64,000 nt of DNA from Porphyra umbilicalis. Taxonomy: Eukaryota; Rhodophyta; Bangiophyceae; Bangiales; Bangiaceae. How positions within the stretch are numbered: position 1 is the first letter of the stretch; the number at the start of each line of letters is the position of its first letter. The stretch is from positions 62,001 to 126,000 of the forward strand of contig KV918963.1 of NCBI GenBank assembly GCA_002049455.2, written 5' to 3'. Positions 32,721 through 44,154 of the stretch are shown here, piece after piece. The position numbers and the translations under genes were made by a program. A model generated the notes under the pieces. That model was not told the DNA's origin, did no database searches, and saw only the letters and a program-made list of their open reading frames with translations.

Positions 32721-32863
32721 GGGGCTGTGACAAGAGCAAGGTGTGCCAGCTGGTGTCGCGGCGGTCACGGCAAGTGCGAAGAGGACGAGGTCAAGGTGGT
32801 TCAAGGACGTGACGGTCAAGGCGCACGGCTCGGCAAGGTCGGGCGCTACGACAAGAAGACATC

Positions 32864-35800
32864 ATGGACGGAGGTGCTGCCGGCATGGGCGGCATCAAGA
32901 TCGACAAGCTGACGGAGACGAATTTCCACGAGTGGCGTCAGCGCATCAAGATGGTCCTCGCGCTGCGCGACCTGGACGATACGCTTGACGAAGACGGCAA
33001 GCCGACGGACGCGGAGACCCGCGAGTTGGCGGTGTGGAAGCGTCGAGACACGAAGGCGAGCGCCATCATCGGGCTCACCCTTGGGTCTGAGCAGCTTGAG
33101 GACGTGTCGGGCTGCAAGACGACGGCGGAAATGTGGTCGAAGCTGCAAGGTGTCTTCCAGCGCAAGAGTTTGATGAACAAGATGAAGGCGCGACGCGAGT
33201 TCTACACCGTCGAAATGACCGTCGGCGAGGGCATGCTGGGCTACATCAACCGCGTGCGCAAGCTCGGCGAGAACCTCAAGGCCATGGGCGGCGAGGTGAC
33301 GGAGATGGACGTTGCCATGAGCGTCCTCAACGGGCTGACGTCAAAGTACGAGAACCTGCTGGTGGCTCTCGACGCCAAGGGCGAGGACGAGCTGAGCCTC
33401 GACTTCGTCAAGAGCCGCTTGCTTCAGGAGGAGCGGCGACAGGCGGACAAGTCACCGGCGACGAAGCGCATTGGCGACATGGCACTCGTCGGCGCCAACT
33501 ATCGAGGTCAAGGCCGCCGCGGTGACCTCTTCAAGATCGAGTGCTACTACTGCCATACGTTTGGGCACATCTCTCGCGATTGCCCAGAGCTCAAGGCCAA
33601 GAAGCAGAGACAGGACCAGGCGGCCGCGATTGCGGCTGACGATGGTAGCGACAGCGACGACGCCATCTGTCTGGTGGGCAATGCAGCTGACACCGATGAC
33701 ATCTCCAAGTCGTGGCTTGTGGACTCTGCGGAGTCTGCACACATGTGCTGGATGCGCGGGTGCTTTGACGACTACCATACGACCACGGGACGGAGCGTCA
33801 CGATGGGTGACAAGGGGTCCTTAGCCACGGCGGGCGTCGGAACCGTCGTGCTCAATGTCATCGTTCACGGCAAGACGCGCAAGATCAAATTGGAGAAGGT
33901 ACTCCATGTTCCTACATGGGGCTTCAACCTCATGTCGGTCGGCATGATGGAGGAGCGTGGGGCGGAAGTGTCATTCAAGGGCGGTAAGACGATCATCAAG
34001 ATGAACGAGAAGACTGCTGCGTGCGGCACTCGTAAGAACGGGCTCTACCACCTGGACATGGCCCCACTGTCGGATATTTCTGCGGTGGCCTCTCTTCAGC
34101 TCTGGCATGAGCGCCTTGGGCACGTCAACGTGGCTGGCGTTAAGCGGATGATCAAGAACAAGGACATCAATGGACTCAAGTGCTCTTCCATGGCGGTCAA
34201 GGACGTCTGCGAGCCGTGCGTGTATGGAAAGGCGGCTATGACGCCTATGCCTAGTGCAGGAGGAGGTCGGGTGACCAAGCGCCTGCAGCTCGTGCACTCG
34301 GACCTGAGCGGGCAAATGTCGGAGCCGTCGCGTGGCGGTGCGCTCTACTTCGGCACTTTCACCGACGACTTCTTCCGTTGGACCGACGTGGTCTCCCTGC
34401 AGAAGAAGAGCGATCTGCTCTCTGAGTACAAGAAGTGGCTGACTAAGGCCCAGCTGCACACGGGAACCAAAATCAAGATCCTGCTATCCGACAATGGCGG
34501 CGAGTACGTGTCGAACGCATTCAAGGCTCTTCACGATGAGAACGGCACGACGCACCAGACCACTGTGCCCGACACGCCGCAGCAGAACGGAGTTGCTGAG
34601 CGGCTCAACCGAGTTCTCGTGGAGATGGCTCGCACCATGATGCGACACAAGGACGTCGATCAGGATCTTTGGGCGGATGCCATCAAGACGGCGGTGTACA
34701 TCAAGAACCGCGTCACGAGCAGGGTGCTTCCCGTTGGCAAGACGCCTTTTGAGCTGTGGACCGGGAATCAGCTCAACGTAAGCCACATGCGGGTGTTTGG
34801 GTCGACATGCTGGGTCGTGCTGCACAAGAGTCACATCGACGGCACGTTTGGCGACAAGGCGGCGAAGGGCGTCTTCTTAGGCTATCCCGACGGCAGCAAG
34901 GCGTACAAGGTCATCCTCGAAGACGGCAAGGTCGTCAAGGCACGAAGCGTCGTTTTCGCCAAGACGAACGTAAGCGAGGTCGCAGAAGTTGCGGAGAAGC
35001 TTCCCGAAGACGAAGTTGTCGAAGTCGAGACGGGCTTGCGTTCTGCAAGCGACGGCGAAGACGTAGATGCTGACAATGACGACAAGGACGACAAGCAAGA
35101 CGATATATCTGACAAGTACACGGACGACAATCAAGGTAGTGGCGGCTCTCAAGACACGCTGCGTCGAAGCGGCAGAGCGCGGCGACCACCTGTCGAGTAC
35201 TGGCGACCGGTGAGCCTGGTTGCTCACGAGGCGCACACGACGTACGTGCAAGCCGTTCAAGGGCAAGAATCGGCCAAGTGGAAGATTGCTATGGACGAGG
35301 AGATGGAAGCCATCCGCAAGAACAAGACTTGGCGCTTGACGGATCGGCCGTCCAGTCGACGCGTGCTGAAGGGCAAGTGGGTTTACAAGGTCAAGAACGA
35401 GGTTGGCAAGAACGGGAACAACACGACGCGGCACAAGGCGCGCCTGTGCTTCATAAGGAACCGGCAGATCAAGGGGCTCGACTTCAACGAGACGTTCGCG
35501 CCGGTAGCCAAGTTTACCACCATTCGATGCATCCTGGCGATGACGGCGGCGAACGGGTGGGAGCTACATCAGATGGACGTCAAGATGGCATTCCTCAACG
35601 GCGACCTTGACGAGGAGGTCTACATGGAGCAACCAGACGGCTCTGTCGATCCGACGTATCCTGACAAGGTGTGTCGTCTCCTTCAAGCGCTGTATGGGCT
35701 GAAGCAAGCCCCCAAGATGTGGTAAGCCAAGCTCGACGACTTCCTCAAGTCGCAGGGGTTTGACAACATTGACCCGGATGCATGCCTCTACCTCCTTATG

Positions 35801-36790
35801 GATGACGGCGAAATCATCATCGTCCTGGTGTACGTCGACGATCTTCTTTCGGTGGCATCAAGCCTGGCGGCGATCTACAAGATTAAGGACGCTCTGCACA
35901 AGCGTTTTGAGATGAAGGACCTGGGCGAGGCGAAGGTCATCCTCGGGCTAGAGATTAGACGTGACAAAGCGTTGGGCACCCTCAAGCTGTCGCAGGGCAA
36001 GTACGCGGCGCAAGAGCTGGAGAAGTTCGGGATGGCGGAGTGCAACCCGATCGGAACGCCGCTGGAGGTGGGCTTGCAGCTGGTCAAGGCCAACGAGAGC
36101 GACGAAGTGCTGCCCTACCGCGAAGCTGTCGGCAGTCTTATGTACCTGATGGTCAGGACACGTCCTGACCTCGCCTTCGCCATCGGGAAGCTAAGTCGTT
36201 TTGTCTCGCGCTACGGCAAGGAGCATTGGGCGGCGATTAAGCGCGTTCTATGGTACGTCAAGGGTTTGATTGACAAGGGGCTGGTCTTCCACAAGAACTC
36301 TTCCTGTGTTCTACAAGGCTTTAGTGATGCCGACTGGGCGGGTGACCACGAGACGCGACGTTCTACGACGGGCTTCACCTTCATCTTTGGCGGAGCAGCC
36401 GTCAGCTGGGGTTCTAAGTTGCAGAAGACGGTGGCGCTGTCAACGATGAAAGCCGAGTACATGGCTCTATGTGAGGCCAGCAAGGAAGCTGTTTGGCTAA
36501 ACAAGCTCGTGCAAAGCGTTGCAACTCAAGGGCTGCGGACAGTGATCTCGGGCGGGCCGATCAACATCAAGGTCGACAACAGCGGGTGCATTGACTTCTC
36601 CAAGAACCCCGTCGAGCACAAGCGCACCAAGAACATCGACATTCGATACCACTTTGTGCGCGAGGCCATCACGTCGGACAAGGTGACACTGGAGCATCGT
36701 GCAACGGACGACATGGTGGCGGACCCGATGACGAAGGAGCTCGGCAAGACCAAGCACGACAAGCATGTCGAGGCCATGGGGCTTTGCTGA
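32864..36790 (+). pseudogene. Copia-1 gag-pol polyprotein with one in-frame TAA
   Basis: Single frame of 1309 codons from ATG 32,864 to TGA 36,788. Order: gag (UBN2-like, FHEWRQRIKMVLALRDLDDTL), zinc knuckle CYYCHTFGHISRDC (about aa 227), protease-like WLVDSAES (canonical DSGA altered to DSAE), integrase with HERLGHV and CEPCVYGK, the acids in HSDLSG, LSDNGGEY and NGVAERLNR, reverse transcriptase MDVKMAFLNGDLDEEVYMEQ, LYGLKQAPKMW and YVDDLL, and RNase H GFSDADWAGD and ADMVADPMTKEL. TAA at 35,723-35,725 directly after APKMW is the only break; the frame resumes at once with AKLDDFL. The altered protease motif and the stop suggest that it now depends on other copies. Confidence 0.9.
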
Positions 36791-37243
36791 ATACAAGAAC
36801 CGCCGCGGCAACAAGCAAGGAGGAGTGTTGGACTGTGATGCTCGTCGCCGGCTCCACTGGCGGTTCGCGGATGGATGATGGTCGGTGACCCTTATGGTAC
36901 CCCACATGGTACATTTGCAAGACGTGGTCAAGTTGCACACATTCGTGTTGGGTGATCTTGGGGCGATACTTTTGGCATGTTTTGGATTTGATCTTCGCTT
37001 TGCTCTTGTGGCTTTTGATTTGGTGAGTGATTCGATTTGGTGCGAGGGCGTGGGCGTCGGTGTGGGCGCGAGAGGGGGGAGCACTTGGGCCGCTGGGGAC
37101 TATTTGAGAGGTGCTCTCAGTTGGGAGAGGCGGGCGAACCTTAGGACAACCAACAAAGCACGTTCGCACACACACACACAAGCTCAAGCCACTCAACCAC
37201 TTCACCGTGGTCCCCCAACCCCTATCCCCACTGCGTTTCAACA

Positions 37244-37304
37244 CCTCTGTCTCGCGCTTCGCAAGGGCACCCGGACCCACAGCAAGGGGTAACGTGCGGC
37301 TCAT
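37244..37304 (-). pseudogene. Displaced 5' coding end of gene X
   Basis: ATG at 37,304 (minus) opens 20 codons (MSRTLPLAVGPGALAKRETE) that run straight into the Copia-1 3' LTR at 37,243. On its own this would be dismissed. However, its last bases are the pentamer CCTCT (read on plus), which is also the flank of the solo LTR at 61,473, and its reading phase matches the frame that starts at 61,479 exactly once one pentamer is removed. It is therefore proposed as the start of gene X, moved 24 kb by inversion. The region 37,305-37,480 (minus, upstream) would hold the promoter; no clear TATA box is seen. Confidence 0.6.
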
Positions 37305-38190
37305 TCCAAATTAGGAGGGCACCCCGAAGCACCACAAGCCCTGGGGAGATCATATCCAGCCGTCGTCGTCCCGGCGACGACAGCGGGCCTGCGACGGGCC
37401 ACAGAAGGCAGACGGTGCCAGGCCCTCGAACCACGATCACAATGCGCTGGATAGCTCGCAGTCACATCTCACTGCATCTTGCATTGTCTGAACCAATCAA
37501 AAGTGCCGCAGAAGAGTACAAATGTGACCGTTAAAGCCAGAAGTGGGGGCAGCGGGCACCAGCCGCCCGGGTTATACCTTGAGGGACCGCTGCGTCAGCC
37601 GCCGCGCCCCCCCGGCCCCCAATTCCCCCCCCCCCACCCCCTCCCCTCGCCCACAACCCCCCGTCCCCCACTCCCCCCCCCTTCTTCCGTGCGCGCCGCC
37701 GCGGCCTTGCCACCGGAGCCGCGACCTGCGCCAGCACTGAGACGACTGCCTTCCACCGCTCACTTCCAATCTGCCGTTGGCTGGGTCCCCCCAAGGCGCC
37801 CGAGTGTCAGTTGCTCAGCCGTCGACGACAGTAATAAATTCGCGACGAGATCGCCGTGTTTACGGAGTTGTCAATGTGTGCACCACATCCATTTATATTA
37901 GATAGTTGTGAGACACACATGTTTTAATCGCGATCAATTGTGACATCGGGAAACGTCTTCTACTTGACACTGTGGAGTCCACGCCATCATCCATTCATAT
38001 GGCACGCACACGCATTGCTATTGCTATGAGCCCAATTTTGGCGGATGCCAAGCGCTACGCAAGCAACAGAGGGACTTTACATTTCAACAATAACTCTTCT
38101 GATTTTTGTGTAACTCCACTGAATGCGTTAAATGTTGAGTGTGGTCGACTTGCTGTCAAATTTGAGAGAAAGGGGTCGGATGGCCATGGC
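37305..38190. other. Intergenic, with C-rich tract
   Basis: 37,600-37,690 is a C-rich low-complexity run. From 37,830 to 38,160 the DNA is AT-richer than its surroundings. No gene or repeat family is recognised. Confidence 0.4.
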
Positions 38191-39325
38191 TGACGGCGTC
38201 GGCGCCGTCGTCAGCATCCACTCTGTCGGCAGCGTCGCGATCGCTGCCGCGCCGCCGCCGCCGCACACCAAGTCGGCTGCGCGGCGGCGGTGCGGCGGCG
38301 CGGCAGCGGCGGCAAAGAGGTCGCGGCCAGGCGCACGCGGCAAGGCGGCGACGCGGTGGCGCGGTGTGGCAGTTGGTGCGTGAGGGATGTTTGCGCGCTG
38401 GTAGGCGGAGAGAAACGGATTTCCGAGCGGCGGCGGCTGCAAGGCGAAAGCTGTAGAAGCCTGCCCTGCCGCCACATCCGACGTGCGGCGGCCGCCGCGG
38501 CGGTGGCGGCGGCATGATTGCTGCCGCGCCGCCGCCGCCCAACAACAGGTCGGCGGCGCGGCGGTGGTGCGACGACGCGGCGGTGGTGGCAGGGCAGAGG
38601 CGGCACGGCGGCTGCGCGGCCGCTCGGGGGCGCTGTTTGTGCGCGGGGGCTGCTGCTGCACTCGTAGGCGGGGAGGGGAGGGTTTTCGGGCGGCGGCGGC
38701 GGCTAGGCAGGTTCTGCTAAAGCCCGCCTCGCAGCCGTATTTGACATGCGGCGGCCTTTGCTGCCGCAGCGGCGGCGCGATTTTTGCCGCGCCGCTGCCA
38801 CCGCTCACCAGGGCGGCGGCGCGGCGGCGCAGCGGCGGCGTGGCGGCGGCGGCGCGGCGGGGGCGGCAGTGTGGCGGCAACAAGAAGGCGGCGGCAAGTT
38901 GGCGGCGCGGCGGCGCTAAGGGGCCATTGGTGCGCAGGAGCTGTACCTGCGGTTTTCGGCGGGGGGGGGGGGGGGTTCAGGCGGCGGCGGCGGCGGGGTG
39001 CGCGCTAAAAAAGCCCGCCCCGTCGCCGTACCCTATATGCCGCGGCCGTCGCCGCGATGGCGGCGGCGAGATTGCTGCCGCGCCGCCGCCGCCACACACC
39101 AGGTCAGCGGCGCGGCGGCGGTGCGGCAGCACGGCCGTGGCGTAAAGCCGCCATCATCGGGGCGGCGGCGCGGCAGCGCGGGGGGCTTGTTTGTGCGCGT
39201 GGGGTGTTTGTCCGGTCGTCGGTCGCTGGATGGGGGCTTTCGGGTGGCGGCGGAGGCGGCGGCGCTGGTGTTGAAAAAGCCCGCCCCGCCGCCGCACCCG
39301 TCCAAGAAGCCTGCACATCTTACAG
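38190..39325 (+). repeat. GC-rich tandem array, unit about 280 bp, four copies
   Basis: The landmark GATYGCTGCCGCGCCGCCGC recurs at 38,239, 38,516, 38,779 (variant) and 39,070, spacing 277, 263 and 291 bp. Each unit then has a CAGGTCGGCGGCGCGGCGG segment, a TTTGTGCGCG segment, GGATTTTCGGGCGG-like and AAGCCCGCC segments. Unit lengths are not multiples of three and frames shift between units, so it is not coding. The units are diverged and so not a recent expansion. Confidence 0.75.
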
Positions 39326-39482
39326 CTGAGCCCGTTCGTGACACCCTCACGGGGAATGACATGGACCACGCCAAGGATTGCATCTGAGCCAAGGATTGCA
39401 TCTGAGCCAAATGCGCGCCAAGCAGGACAGCTGTGGTAATGACGCGCTAGCGGCCGGAGTGCTCATGAAAATATTCTGAATA

Positions 39483-40332
39483 TTGCTATCCCCCAAAACA
39501 GGGCGGTCGCAGAGAGAAGGGAGGCAGAGCCGACGACACAGCATAGAAATGCAGTTGCATTGGCTGTTCGACAAGCCACGATCGTACTATTGGCTGAGAG
39601 TTGCCGCCAGTATTGCTGATCCCCAAATTTTGTCCTGGGGGACAGAGACAGTGACTGACTGTGAATAACAGCATTCTATTGGTCGAAAACGACAGTAAAA
39701 AGGCATCAAAGCCAATAGAAAGCCCGCATTCGATACCAGGACCTTGCATCCAGCAGAACGCACTGTTTGTTGCCTCTTGATCCGATTTTCTTGGCACGGA
39801 GCAAGCTGCCCATGCGAGATCTTGAGATTTTCTACTGTCTCCTTGCCAGAAGTGCAGAAAAAAAGAGGAGCTGATGTCAATTTCCAGACTGGATGGGCAC
39901 ATGTAAGCCATCAGGCGCACCAAGTCAGTCCCAGGGGCGTATCTGATTGGCGGAGAGAGTCGGTCCGCAAGTCAGTCTCTGTCCACCAGGACAAAATTCG
40001 GGGATCAGCAATAATCTTGCAAGCCAATCAACGTGTCTTGCAGGGGTCACGCAGAGCCATTGCGACCGACTATGAGATTTCCTGAGATTTTTGGGCCGCT
40101 TGCTTGGGCCTGCTGAGGGCATGGAGAGGGTTCTGGGCCAGACCTGTGATTTGTCATGAGATCAACAATTTTCTTCAGATTTCTTGAGATCATGATGTGC
40201 GTTTCCAGCGCGCAGAGCTGCATGAGGACACTGGGTAAGGAACTCACATGATTCCTAGCCATTCCATTGGTGCACGTACGCTGTTGAATAATTGCAACCA
40301 CTCTACAACCGCCATTTTTTCGAGGTCAGCAA
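39483..40332 (-). mobile_element. MITE family M2, copy 4, containing nested MITE B
   Basis: TA at 39,481-39,482 and 40,333-40,334. The right TIR is typical (CCATTTTTTCGAGGTCAGCAA) and the left TIR is degenerate (TTGCTATCCCCCAAAACAGG). Without the nested 399-bp element and its duplicated TA it is about 449 bp long, like copies 1 and 3. Orientation is as copy 3. Confidence 0.85.
39613..40011. mobile_element. MITE B, nested in M2 copy 4
   Basis: 399 bp, same family as MITE A but inverted relative to it. TIR TTGCTGATCCCCAAATTTTG and its inverted partner TTGCTGATCCCCGAATTTTG. Flanked by TA on both sides. The empty site is preserved in M2 copy 3 (24,188-24,189), which proves both the boundaries and the TA duplication. 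Confidence 0.95.
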
Positions 40333-40818
40333 TACTACGGCCGATCCTCACTTTGAACCAATCAGACGAGCCTGATACCGGCTTGTATGAGCATCTTGAC
40401 CAGAAATGATCATGAAATCTCGAACCGTACAATTGGTCGACACGATGACGAAGCGCTTGGCATCGGCCAAAATCGAGCAAACAGCAATATAATCGTCCTG
40501 AGAAGTTGGACTTTGGGCTGAGGCAAATATTACGCGATAACTTCGATATCACAAAACAGTACCGTTGTGTGCATTTGCTATGAGGCCCTGCGTCAAAGTT
40601 ACTTATTTAAGCAGTGACCGGTGGGGAGCAAGTGAAGCGCGTGTGCGTGTGTGGCAATCGTCGTGACCTGGCCGGCAGTCCCGACCTCAGTCACCTCCAT
40701 CGGCAACGCATTCGCGACCCCGTATCCGAGACGCGTCCTCGTCTCCACTGGCGCGTGCTGACGACAACTACCGCGAGGCTGATGTCGCGTTTACACTGCC
40801 AAGCTTCTTCCACACACT

Positions 40819-43800
40819 ATGAAGCGGAGGCGGTGCACTGTCGAGGGATGTGATGACCGACGTCTGTTCACTCCCATGCACTTTGGCCGTCACGTGCGCA
40901 TTAGGCACCGGCTCGCAAATGCCGCGAATGGCGCGGACCATGCTGTCACACCATCACTGCGTGATGTGTTTTCCAACACCTGCACAATGTCTGGAGCGCG
41001 CATTGCAGCTGCACATCAGATGTGCTTGTCGGTCGAGAGGGCGACCGACGCGACGACAACGCCGTGCAAGGACGCGCTCCCCACGCCAGCATCGCTCAAG
41101 ACCGCAGTGCGGAACGAAAAAAAAGCGCATGCTACGGAAGCTGGGATGGATGCAAGCCGTCGTCAAGACAAAGGTTGGTACTCACCATATCCTCCTCCGC
41201 AAGGGTCTTCAAGCTGTGCAAGACTGTCTTTCGGGGGCCTCGACCGTCAGGTGCGAGCGGGGATCAGATGAGTGTACCTGTGCTGCGGGCGTGTGTTACA
41301 CGCCAAATGCATCCCACGTTTGGTCAGATGCAGACTCCCAAAATGGGGCAGATGCAGCAACATCAAGATTGAAAGGCTCAGACGTCCATTCCCGGACCGC
41401 GACGCCAACAACCGCGTGCGCAATGTGCACGCCATCGGTCTCGGAAGGAGGCGACGTTCCAGACCCACCCGTTCTGCAAGACGCAGACGTACTGCGGGAC
41501 ATCTTTGATGGTCGTGCATATTGGGCCCAGCGCGTGGATGTCAACCACGTGTTTGGCTTGCGCGCACTGATGCTGGCAGTGGCACTCTACTCAGATGGGA
41601 CGGTGGTGACCTCCTCCGGTGGTACTTTCTCTCACATTCCCGCTTCTTTTCATTGCGCCTGCTAGTTGTGGCCAGTGGTAGCATCATCATACCATCTTCG
41701 ATTGATTTCGATACCATCTGTACCATGCATCTCGCTACATTCCAATAGCTAACGGGCCCGTGCCACTTATGTTTTGGCCTTTCTGTCTCTGCTCATTGTT
41801 TCCCTGGCAGTTGTTTCGGCGTACCCACTGCGAATGAGAGTGATGAACATCGTGTCAAAGGCGCCAGAATGGGTCGTCGTGGCATACATGCCTCAGGTAC
41901 GGTCTCGGTACGAGGCAATGTCTCAATCCAAGGCTGCAGAGGCTCGAGCAGAGATCCTCCAACGCACCACCGCGCTGGTCTTCCGAGATGTCATGCTTGC
42001 CAGTCACTTTGGCACGGAGATGATTTATGATCATCACCACCAGTCCGAGACTTATTCTGTACGTGTCGGACCAGCCCGAAGAGCGCGACATTGTGTGTCT
42101 CAAGCGGCATGGTAGCGCCTACGACTGCACGCCATGTATGGCACGCTCTACATCGTGTGGAGTTCGGCCTTCCAGAAGTAACTCTCCCAAGAAGCGGAAC
42201 GTGCTCAAGACGGTCAAACTGCAGCTCAAGGTGGCGCGAATGCGGGGTATACGGGGTAACGGTGTCGTCATCAATGCCATTGAGACCGCCAACAGCATCC
42301 ACTGCGTTATGCCAGCACTCGCCGGCTGGGCAGGTCTGGGTTCCGGTCCGCTGCTGCTATACCAGATCTTTGGGTTTGACCGGCTGCATGTACGTTGCAC
42401 GTTTGTTTCTTCTTTTGACTATTTTCTTCTACTTCTTGCATGCGATTGCGCAAGACGGCATCTTGACTGACAAGATATCCATGCCATGCACACTCCATGC
42501 AACTCACACCCTCGTGCTCCTTATTTTGCCGCCCACAGGTGTTGGACCTCGGCATCTGCAGGACGCTGACAACAGCTGTGCATGCCTTTGCTCATGAGCT
42601 CGCCGGAACAAAGAAGCTCGCGCACGGCACAGCGTGAGAGATGCTGCGGATCGCCAACAAGCGGTTTTTGTTCGCGTGCCGAACGCATTGCGTCCCATCC
42701 ATCTTTCCCGGGTATCTTTTTGCTCGTCTTGACAGATGCACTGTTTCAACGGTGAGCAATGTGGTCAAAATGACATCGCGATGCCGACAGATGGTGGTGC
42801 GCAATGTGATCATTTCTGACGTCGCTGGGCATAGCCCTCGCTGCTTCGTTTGCCTGACTCCATGCATGTTCCACAGGTACTTTATCAAATATGGAGAGAA
42901 ACAAGCTACCTTGAAAGACAAAAAGCACCGTGAGGCGGTGCACTTCTTGGCTTTCGCCGCGGCCGGCGTATTCGGGCGGACAGGCGCCGGAGGGCGGGAT
43001 CACCGCGTCCTCACGTGGGTTCTCTGCGAGCTCGCCGCGATCTTGAAGAGCGCCTTCGACGTGCGTCCGAAGACTTGGGCGCACGCCAAGTCGGTCTGCC
43101 GTCGGATGAGTCGCTGGAGTGAGAACGACTTTCAGACACTCTTTGGGCCCTCGCACACAACTAAGCTGCATCGCGCCGTGTCTCATTTGTTGGATGAGTT
43201 CATCCTTCGAGGCAACCTTCAAGACGGCAACACAGGCGTCAACGAGGCGCTGCACAAGTTTGTCAAGCAGGCATTTGCTCTCACGAACAAGAGTCGTGAC
43301 AAGGCAGCACTGCAAATGGTGTTGACAGAGCAGATTGATAGCCTTGTACGTCGGTCGCGGTAGGTATCAAAAACACTTGCCAAAACAGCTGAAACGGTGC
43401 GCCGCGTGCGTGCTCGTGAAGCGGTCAGCTCTGTCTCGGAATTGGCAGCCACGTCAGGCTTGGTCGCCTTGAACGAGGCCTTGCATTGCTCTACATCTGA
43501 CCACATCACGACTCAATCCGGGGCATTGCTTCCTGGTGCGGGAGACCATCGAGCGCGCGGCGAGCGCACTATGCTCTGGGCAACAAGGGACCTGGGCGGA
43601 CGCGCATGGTATGACTGGGTGCGCTACCATACGGACGACGGGACTGTTCGTGTCGGGCAGGCACGGGCAGTTGTTGCGGCGCACAACGGCACCCTCATGC
43701 GCACTGTTGTTCTGCATCGTGCTGAGTACGCTAGCACCGTACTCGACTGTCACTTCACGCCGTATGGGTGCAAGATGCTGCAGTGGTGCAGTCAGATTGG

Positions 43801-44154
43801 CGAAGGAAAGGTACACCCCGACCTTCAGGCCATTGATTCGCACCAGGTCATCGAGGTACTGTGCGTAGAGCACGACTGAGAGGAGTGGGTGGATCGTGTC
43901 AGGGTGTGTCGACTCCCCCAGAGCTTTGCTTCTGATGCGAGCGACTGGCGCGACTATCGCTTCTTCATCAACAACTTCGTGTGAGGAGAGGGCGAGGGTC
44001 GAGAGTACGTGATGATGTGTGCATAAACCTCTTTGAGAATCTGGATGATTTTGCTGACAATCTGCTACATTTGCTGACATTGGATGATATCTCATCCGTC
44101 ACACCTCTTCCACGAGTGGAAACTCGTTGGGTCCTCGCCACCCCAAAGACCTGA
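40819..44154 (+). pseudogene. Multi-exon DNA-transposon protein (Plavaka/KDZ-like), broken
   Basis: Starts at ATG 40,819 with a C2H2 finger (CTVEGC...HFGRHVRIRH). Then LRDIFDGRAYWAQ and ALYSDGTVV; an intron of about 200 bp (donor near 41,625, acceptor CCCTGGCAG at 41,810); PEWVVVAYMPQV; LILYVSDQPEERDI with a C-x2-C; a second intron (GTACGT 42,390 to CCACAG 42,538); VLDLGICRTLTTAVHAF; NKRFLFACRTHCVPSIF; HLLDEFILRGNLQDGNTG followed by a conserved-looking NEALHKFVKQAFALTNK; and a C-terminal VCINLFENLDDFADN. This order resembles fungal and algal Plavaka (CACTA-like) or KDZ transposases; the exact family is unsure. Breaks: in-frame TGA 42,635, TAG 43,361 and TGA 43,877, plus frame changes near 42,020 and 43,990. 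Confidence 0.6.

Larger units (their letters stand above)
32285..37243 (+). mobile_element. Copia-1, full-length Ty1/copia retrotransposon
   Basis: 4959 bp with LTRs 32,285-32,702 and 36,826-37,243, 418 bp each, starting TGTTGG and ending CAACA, with four differences that I can count, so the insertion is young. The internal region has a primer site, one gag-pol frame and a purine-rich AAGCAAGGAGGAG before the 3' LTR. The flanking pentamers do not match (CGAGG left, CCTCT right), which the proposed inversion explains. It is inserted inside the gag-pol frame of Copia-2. Confidence 0.95.

Noticed and set aside
32285..37243. Missing target duplication around Copia-1 as evidence of a solo-recombinant or assembly chimera
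   Set aside because: The odd flanks are both found at the solo LTR 24 kb away in the matching positions, so an inversion explains them better.
38128..39410. ORFs across the 280-bp array
   Set aside because: Unit lengths are not multiples of three and the frames change between units, so the array is not a protein repeat.
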